From the NCBI RefSeq assembly GCF_900094945.1, contig NZ_FMAQ01000004.1, forward strand, positions 88,363-152,362: a stretch of 64,000 nt of DNA. The letters are read 5' to 3'. The position numbers and the translations under genes were made by a program. The notes below the pieces were generated by a model. It had not been told where the DNA came from, searched no databases, and worked only from the letters and a program-made list of their open reading frames with translations. Source of the DNA: Gilliamella bombicola (GTDB lineage: Bacteria > Pseudomonadota > Gammaproteobacteria > Enterobacterales > Orbaceae). This document shows, in pieces, positions 56,925 to 64,000 of this stretch. Position 1 is the stretch's first letter. Each line of letters begins with the position of its first letter.

Positions 56925-57769
56925 TTAGTGCACAATACGAATAATATGCAATATCAAATAAAGAATTTCTTCATTCGATATTGTGATATTAAGCTGATTA
57001 ATTAAATATTTTTTGATAGCATGAGCACATTTAAACTCATCTGGATATTGCTCAATTACTTGTCGAAAAATAAAATCATTATCAGAATGTAGCTGTTGTT
57101 GTTCAAAAATACGCTGAATAAAAAACTGCATATGAGTTAAAAAACGTGAATAGTTTAATGACTGCTTGTTTATTTCAATTGCAAAATTAAATTGAATAAT
57201 ATTGAAAATATCTTTCAAGATTTTAACGGATAATAGAGTATTTTGCATAGTTTGTTGATGTGATTGCCCATTAACTAAATGAAAAGCTATATTTCCCGCT
57301 TCCTCCTCTGGTAAAGCGATATTAAGCTGCTCATTGATATAGGTTATTCCATACTCTGCAACTTTAAACTCATTTGGATAAAAACTTTTTACTTCATGTA
57401 GTAACCGATTTTGAATAATCACGCCTGAATAATACCGTTCAATAGCGTAACTAAGATGATCCAACAAGGTAAAAAAGAGCGTTTCTCTAAAGTTTGTGTT
57501 TAATGTTTTACTTGCGTAGTCTAACAAAGATCTCGTTAACTCGATGTAATCATCAGGCAGTGACTCAATTAATTTAAGATAACCTTGAATTCCTGTTATT
57601 TGTTGCAAAACAAAACATTTTTCGATCAGATCAGAGGAGATATCATCTCCTACCTTAGCATTAAATCCGATCCCCTTTCCCATCAAGATCACTTCATTAT
57701 TATCGCTATTTTTCGATAATACGAGGCTATTATTTAAAATTTTATCCACTCTAAATGTGATCATAAGCA

Positions 57770-57770
<1 letters not shown>
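56925..57770 (-). CDS. bglG: BglG/LicT-family antiterminator
   Basis: RNA-binding antiterminator for beta-glucoside genes. The protein has 281 residues. The N-terminal RNA-binding CAT domain (about 1-58; RVDKILNNSLVLSKNSDNNE, KGIGFNAKVGD) is followed by PRD1 (about 65-170) and PRD2 (about 175-280), with conserved phosphorylatable His in LLDHLSYAIERY and ILHIIRIVH. Starts on the bglA stop (TAATG). Last gene of bglF-bglA-bglG, where E. coli has bglG first. Its RNA target is the leader at 61111-61192. Confidence 0.92.
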
Positions 57771-61085
<3,315 letters not shown>

Positions 61086-61110
61086 ATATACACTCACTTT
61101 TAAAAGACCA

Positions 61111-61167
61111 AAAAAAAAAGGACCAAAACAAAAATCTACTTATCGAAATAAGTTTTTGTTCTGGTCC
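61111..61167 (-). terminator. Leader terminator of the bgl operon
   Basis: On the minus strand, GGACCAGAACAAAAAC at the 5' side (from 61167) pairs with TTTTTGTTTTGGTCC at the 3' side (to 61120). A nine-T run (61119-61111) follows directly. A strong intrinsic terminator 26 bases before the bglF start. Confidence 0.93.
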
Positions 61168-61192
61168 TGCCTGAATTAAATCAGTAACATGC
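61163..61192 (-). promoter_or_regulatory. Ribonucleic antiterminator (RAT) bound by BglG
   Basis: The minus strand reads GCATGTTACTGATTTAATTC then AGGCAGGACC, matching the RAT pattern (GGATTGTTACTG…CAGGCAAAACC) of BglG/LicT targets. Its 3' end overlaps the first five bases of the terminator stem. Bound BglG would therefore block terminator formation. Confidence 0.9.
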
Positions 61193-61212
61193 CTTAATTG
61201 AGTTGATGGTAT

Positions 61213-61266
61213 ATATAACTTATATTTTTTTCAAGTTGTAATACGAAAAATGTGATCTACATCTTA
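61213..61266 (-). promoter_or_regulatory. bgl promoter and possible CRP site
   Basis: On the minus strand, TTACAA (61241-61236), a 17-bp spacer and TTATAT (61218-61213). Upstream at 61266-61251, TAAGATGTAGATCACA has one good CRP half (TCACA) and one weak half. Both are consensus matches only. Confidence 0.5.
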
Positions 61267-61465
61267 CTTTTATGGAACTTGTATAATCACATTAATATGG
61301 ACAAATTAACTTCGAATAAAGAATTTTAGCTGAACATCTAAAGCTAAAAATGTTATAAAACTAGTTAAAATTAAACGAATTAATCAAGGGTACAAACACA
61401 AGTATACTTTAAGCTCAAACATTCTAATTCTTACCCTTCAATGTAAGTTCAGGTATCTAGCTATT

Positions 61466-61885
61466 TTAATTCAAATCCTCATCATGCACCTGCGCCATAA
61501 ACCAATGCTGCCAACCCGTAGCCTGTTTTTGGATGTTGTCGATGGATTGGTTGAATAAAGCAAAAGCGCCGTGTGATATCATTTTCATTTTCCAACCCAC
61601 ACACAACAACCCTTTAATCACATCTAACGAAGCACGAATAAGTTGTAACTGTTTGACGGCTGATTGGCATTCTTGGGTGTTATCTCGGTCGACGATATTA
61701 GACAATACCGCAAAACGAATTGCCCCTGTAAGTTCGGTTAAAATCGCTTCGCCTGTGGTAAATTTAAATGATTTAGGTAAGTGACAATGTGTTTGCCAAT
61801 AACATTGATATAATGTCACCAAATCATTAAATATTTTAGGTTGAACAAAAGTTGGTTTAACAGGATTAGGCAATTGATTATGCAT
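61466..61885 (-). CDS. avd: Avd-like four-helix protein of a diversity-generating retroelement
   Basis: Accessory variability determinant: a small basic helical-bundle protein that in known DGRs assembles as a pentamer and binds the reverse transcriptase and template RNA. I start at 61885 (MHNQLPNPVKPTFVQPKIFN), with GAGG five bases upstream, giving 139 residues. The family pattern of helices separated by LPKSFKFTTGEAIL (about 38-51) is present, with two long amphipathic helices after it (about 52-105). It is divergent from the RT gene and the two start codons adjoin on ATGCAT, whereas Avd and RT are usually co-directional. A general S23-type four-helix protein is the alternative, but the RT and template next door favour Avd. 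Confidence 0.8.
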   Translation of the reverse strand: MHNQLPNPVKPTFVQPKIFNDLVTLYQCYWQTHCHLPKSFKFTTGEAILTELTGAIRFAVLSNIVDRDNTQECQSAVKQLQLIRASLDVIKGLLCVGWKMKMISHGAFALFNQSIDNIQKQATGWQHWFMAQVHDEDLN

Positions 61886-63106
61886 AATAACCTCACAAAA
61901 CAATTATTAAATGCAGCCACACAAACCGCACAAAGTTTACAAAAATCGTTATCACTGTTGAACATTGCTGAACTCTGTAACGAGTTAGCAAGTGATGTAC
62001 TGAAACAAAAGTACCAACCAAGCACCTATACACGTTTTGCCGTTTGCGACCCAAAGCTACGCGAAATCTATGCACCTGCTTATCGTGACAGATTATTGCA
62101 ATGTTGGTTAGTAAACCAAGCTGAGCCAATTATTAGTCCTCACTTTATTGAAGACTCTTACTCTAATCGCATTGGTAAAGGTACTTTATATGCCGTAAAG
62201 CGAGTACAACAATTAATGCGTAGACCCAATAATAATTACTATTTACACCTCGATATTCAAAATTATTTCAACTCAATTCATCGCCCGACATTACTCAACA
62301 ACTGGTTAACCTTATTAAAAAAACATGCACCCCACAACCAATCATTAATTGCCTATGTATCAAGTAAAATATTACTACAAAATGTAGCGCAATCCGCTTA
62401 TATTGTTAGCGGTAGCAGAGCATTATTAGCAACCATCCCCAAACATAAACGGTTAGCATCGTCTCCTCCAGATACAGGGATTCCGATTGGTTCAGCAAGC
62501 AGCCAACTTTTTGCTAATTTATATTTAAATCCGCTTGACCACTTTATAAAACATCAATTAAAAATAAAAGGTTATGTGCGTTATATGGATGACCTTTTTA
62601 TACTCGGCAATTCGGCTAAACAATTATTAGCATGGAAACAACAAATTAACCAATTTCTTACCACACAGTTAAAATTACAACTTCATCCTAAAAAACAACA
62701 CTTACAGCTATGTCGGCAAGGTGCTGATTATTTAGGTTATAAGGTATACCCTCACTACTTACATTTACGCAGTCGCAACATTAAAAAACTCAACAATTAT
62801 TTGCGCTTCTTTAATCAGTTACTCACAAGCAACAAACAATTTAGTTTTATTCCTAATAACGCCTATTGGCAATCCATTATCGAGCAACCTTTAACAATTG
62901 ATTACCCGCTACTCAAAAAAATGGAAGCGGTCATCAATAGTTATTTAGGTTTAATGAAACATGCCAACCACTACCGACTGCGTAAACTAATAATTGAGCA
63001 CCATTTCTATACGCTCAATCACTACTTTGTGCCAAGTAATTGTGCTTATACGGCGGTGCATGTAAAAAAACAATTTTTACATCAATTTATTCAAACTCAC
63101 CCATAG
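61880..63106 (+). CDS. Reverse transcriptase of a diversity-generating retroelement
   Basis: Copies the template RNA with adenine-directed errors so that mutated cDNA replaces the variable region of a target gene. I start at 61880 (MHNNLTKQLLNAATQTAQSL), nine bases after AGG, giving 408 residues. RT motifs in order: REIYAPAYRDRLLQCWL (about 65-81), YYLHLDIQNYFNSIHRP (about 123-139, first catalytic Asp), GIPIGSASSQLFANLYLNPL (about 197-216) and VRYMDDLFILGN (about 230-241, catalytic DD). IGxxxSQ instead of QGxxxSP is the recognised DGR signature against group II introns and retrons. A basic C-terminal thumb follows. The stop adjoins an inverted repeat. Confidence 0.93.
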   Translation: MHNNLTKQLLNAATQTAQSLQKSLSLLNIAELCNELASDVLKQKYQPSTYTRFAVCDPKLREIYAPAYRDRLLQCWLVNQAEPIISPHFIEDSYSNRIGKGTLYAVKRVQQLMRRPNNNYYLHLDIQNYFNSIHRPTLLNNWLTLLKKHAPHNQSLIAYVSSKILLQNVAQSAYIVSGSRALLATIPKHKRLASSPPDTGIPIGSASSQLFANLYLNPLDHFIKHQLKIKGYVRYMDDLFILGNSAKQLLAWKQQINQFLTTQLKLQLHPKKQHLQLCRQGADYLGYKVYPHYLHLRSRNIKKLNNYLRFFNQLLTSNKQFSFIPNNAYWQSIIEQPLTIDYPLLKKMEAVINSYLGLMKHANHYRLRKLIIEHHFYTLNHYFVPSNCAYTAVHVKKQFLHQFIQTHP

Positions 63107-63119
63107 CAGAGCACACTGT
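63103..63119 (+). repeat. Left arm of the inverted repeat bounding the DGR template segment
   Basis: ATAGCAGAGCACACTGT. The TAG is the RT stop codon. The reverse complement occurs at 63463-63479 with one mismatch (ATAACAGAGCACACTGT). Confidence 0.85.
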
Positions 63120-63290
63120 AATAAGGCCTCGGCACAAAGGCCATAGCGGCCGTTGCTGGCACTGTTGCTGTTGACATTGCCGTTGTTCGAGTTGACATTG
63201 AAGCCATTGCTACCTGTTGCGTCACTCGTCCAGTAGTTGTTGTTGACGAAGCCCGCATCAGCGTAGTTGTTCATGTTGCTCGTTTTTGCA
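63120..63290 (-). other. DGR template repeat (TR)
   Basis: Read on the minus strand this segment encodes YADAGFVNNNYWTSDATG, FNVNSNNGNVNSNSASNG and RYGLCAEALLQ, but a TAA precedes it in frame and there is no protein N-terminus. 14 of about 46 codons are Asn, 11 of them AAC, the codon whose adenines are mutagenised in DGRs. Tyr-Trp, Gly-rich and AAY-rich patterns are those of C-type-lectin-fold variable regions. The last part (NGRYGLCAEALLQ) is poor in variable A, like an initiation-of-mutagenic-homing end. GC content is far above its surroundings. Exact ends need the matching variable repeat, which is not in the window. Confidence 0.83.
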
Positions 63291-63462
63291 CCTTAATCTT
63301 AATACTACCAGCTTACTGCGTTGCCGCATTCGCCCTTAAATAACGTAAAAAGCCGTTTGTAACTTTTCCTGACTTTTCCCGTGAAAGGTGCTGACCTTAT
63401 TTGTAGCCCTTTTTCTATCACCCGATTTAAACACTAAAACCTAAGCAATAGCCCCATCGGGC

Positions 63463-63479
63463 ACAGTGTGCTCTGTTAT
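63463..63479 (-). repeat. Right arm of the inverted repeat bounding the DGR template segment
   Basis: On the minus strand it reads ATAACAGAGCACACTGT, where TAA is the stop codon of the MutS-like gene. Pairs with 63103-63119. A further small hairpin, GCCCGATGGGGC, follows on the minus strand. Confidence 0.85.
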
Positions 63480-64000
63480 TGACTGAAGTAGTTTTTTAAC
63501 TCTTGAATAAACGCACTATCAATCATGGGGGGATATTTATTAGGTTGCCATGACGATAAAAATAGTAAATGTTGTAATGTTAACGGTTTGTTTATGTTGC
63601 TGAGTGCTGTGTCTGCTATTGGCTCTGAGTCAGTTAAAATCGATGATTGTGTTTGAATTAAAGACTGCGATAAAGGGGGTGAGCTAGGATTGTTAGCGGT
63701 TTGCAGTGGTTGTTTTTCTTGGTTTTTTCTTTTTTGGTATAACTGACACTGCTGTTGGTACCAAGCTTGGTAACCACTTAAATCGTAATCATCTAATAAC
63801 TCGTAGCCGTGAATAGTTGGCACTGCGTTAGGGAAACGTTTATTAATAACATTAGCCGGAAATCCACCACATACAACAATTTGGTCAAGTTTTTTAATAT
63901 GCTTGATTATCGGCTTTAGGTTAAATCCTAATAATTGACTCATGACATAAAATGACTGGTTATAAGCCTTTAAAAAAAGGCCTTCTTTCAAAAAATGTAT
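63476..64000 (-). CDS. Partial MutS domain I-like protein, DGR accessory candidate
   Basis: The frame is open to the right window edge, so the start is outside; 174 residues are visible. KEGLFLKAYNQSFYVMSQLL and GFNLK, then IVVCGGFPANVINKRFP, follow the pattern of MutS domain I (GDFYELF…A…LGI-L…GIPYHA…YL). Lys replaces the mismatch-binding Glu. The rest is a Gln/Ser/Asn/Pro-rich linker (about 90-130) and a short C-terminal helix. MutS-like accessory genes have been reported beside some DGRs. It lies between the template and, presumably, the off-window target gene. The MutS likeness is by eye and moderate. Confidence 0.6.
   Translation of the reverse strand: MHFLKEGLFLKAYNQSFYVMSQLLGFNLKPIIKHIKKLDQIVVCGGFPANVINKRFPNAVPTIHGYELLDDYDLSGYQAWYQQQCQLYQKRKNQEKQPLQTANNPSSPPLSQSLIQTQSSILTDSEPIADTALSNINKPLTLQHLLFLSSWQPNKYPPMIDSAFIQELKNYFSQ

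Noticed and set aside
61880..63106. Retron or group II intron reverse transcriptase
   Set aside because: The motif is IGxxxSQ rather than QGxxxSP, there is no maturase or endonuclease domain, no intron boundary or msr/msd-like RNA was seen, and an Avd-like gene and template repeat are adjacent.
63077..63274. 65-residue Asn-rich open frame on the minus strand as a protein gene
   Set aside because: An in-frame stop precedes it, there is no ribosome site, and its AAC-rich composition next to a DGR reverse transcriptase is better explained as the template repeat.

Overview
The window is a low-GC gammaproteobacterial chromosome segment. Core gene order and protein sequences (carAB, fabZ-lpxA-lpxB-rnhB, fkpA-tusDC, nagE/nagBAC, groESL-fxsA, rlmN-pilW) look enterobacterial or Pasteurellales-like but AT-rich. 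Together with the sugar PTS systems this suggests an animal-gut member of the Orbaceae (Gilliamella/Orbus group). That assignment is inferred from sequence style, not from a marker gene.

Layout. 1-8.2 kb is housekeeping: carAB divergent from argF with ArgR boxes between them, pgpA, nadK, grpE with a heat-shock promoter, def, dprA and rraA. 8.5-11.8 kb holds an export operon (HlyD-type adaptor plus two ABC-2 permeases) that has no ATPase gene. 12-18.7 kb has ndh, a wrecked yiiX gene, the lipid A genes, fkpA and tusDC without tusB. 19-25.2 kb is the GlcNAc regulon and asd. 25.9-32.1 kb is a mannose-family PTS operon with two SIS-domain proteins and two overlapping GntR regulators, resembling fructoselysine/glucoselysine (Amadori product) uptake systems. 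32.3-45.4 kb returns to core genes: tRNA-Pro and tRNA-His, a CpxRA-like pair, a VanY-like peptidase, rlmN, pilW, mntP, a two-gene operon of a ClpB-like ATPase with a dead first ATPase site and a coiled-coil partner, groESL, fxsA and tRNA-Phe.

From tRNA-Phe rightwards the DNA is accessory. Two internally deleted copies of one IS3-type element, in opposite orientation, bracket about 3.6 kb. That interval carries a stand-alone GAPDH gene, a TetR regulator and an MFS exporter. It also holds broken 5' ends of a LeuA-like synthase gene and a LeuC-like isomerase gene. I read it as the remains of a small-molecule biosynthesis/self-resistance cluster; the function is inference. After it come a truncated treR, a McrBC restriction system, an HxlR/NmrA-like pair, an orphan membrane protein and a beta-glucoside operon (bglF-bglA-bglG) with a clear ribonucleic antiterminator and terminator in its leader.

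The right end (61.47-64.0 kb) is a diversity-generating retroelement (DGR). It has a reverse transcriptase with the DGR-type IGxxxSQ and YMDD motifs, a divergent Avd-like four-helix protein whose start codon abuts the RT start on a shared ATGCAT, an AAC-rich template repeat, and a partial gene resembling MutS domain I. The template segment is bounded by 17-bp inverted repeats that begin at the stop codons of the two converging genes. The variable target gene is not in the window and probably lies beyond the right edge. This unusual arrangement is the most interesting system here.
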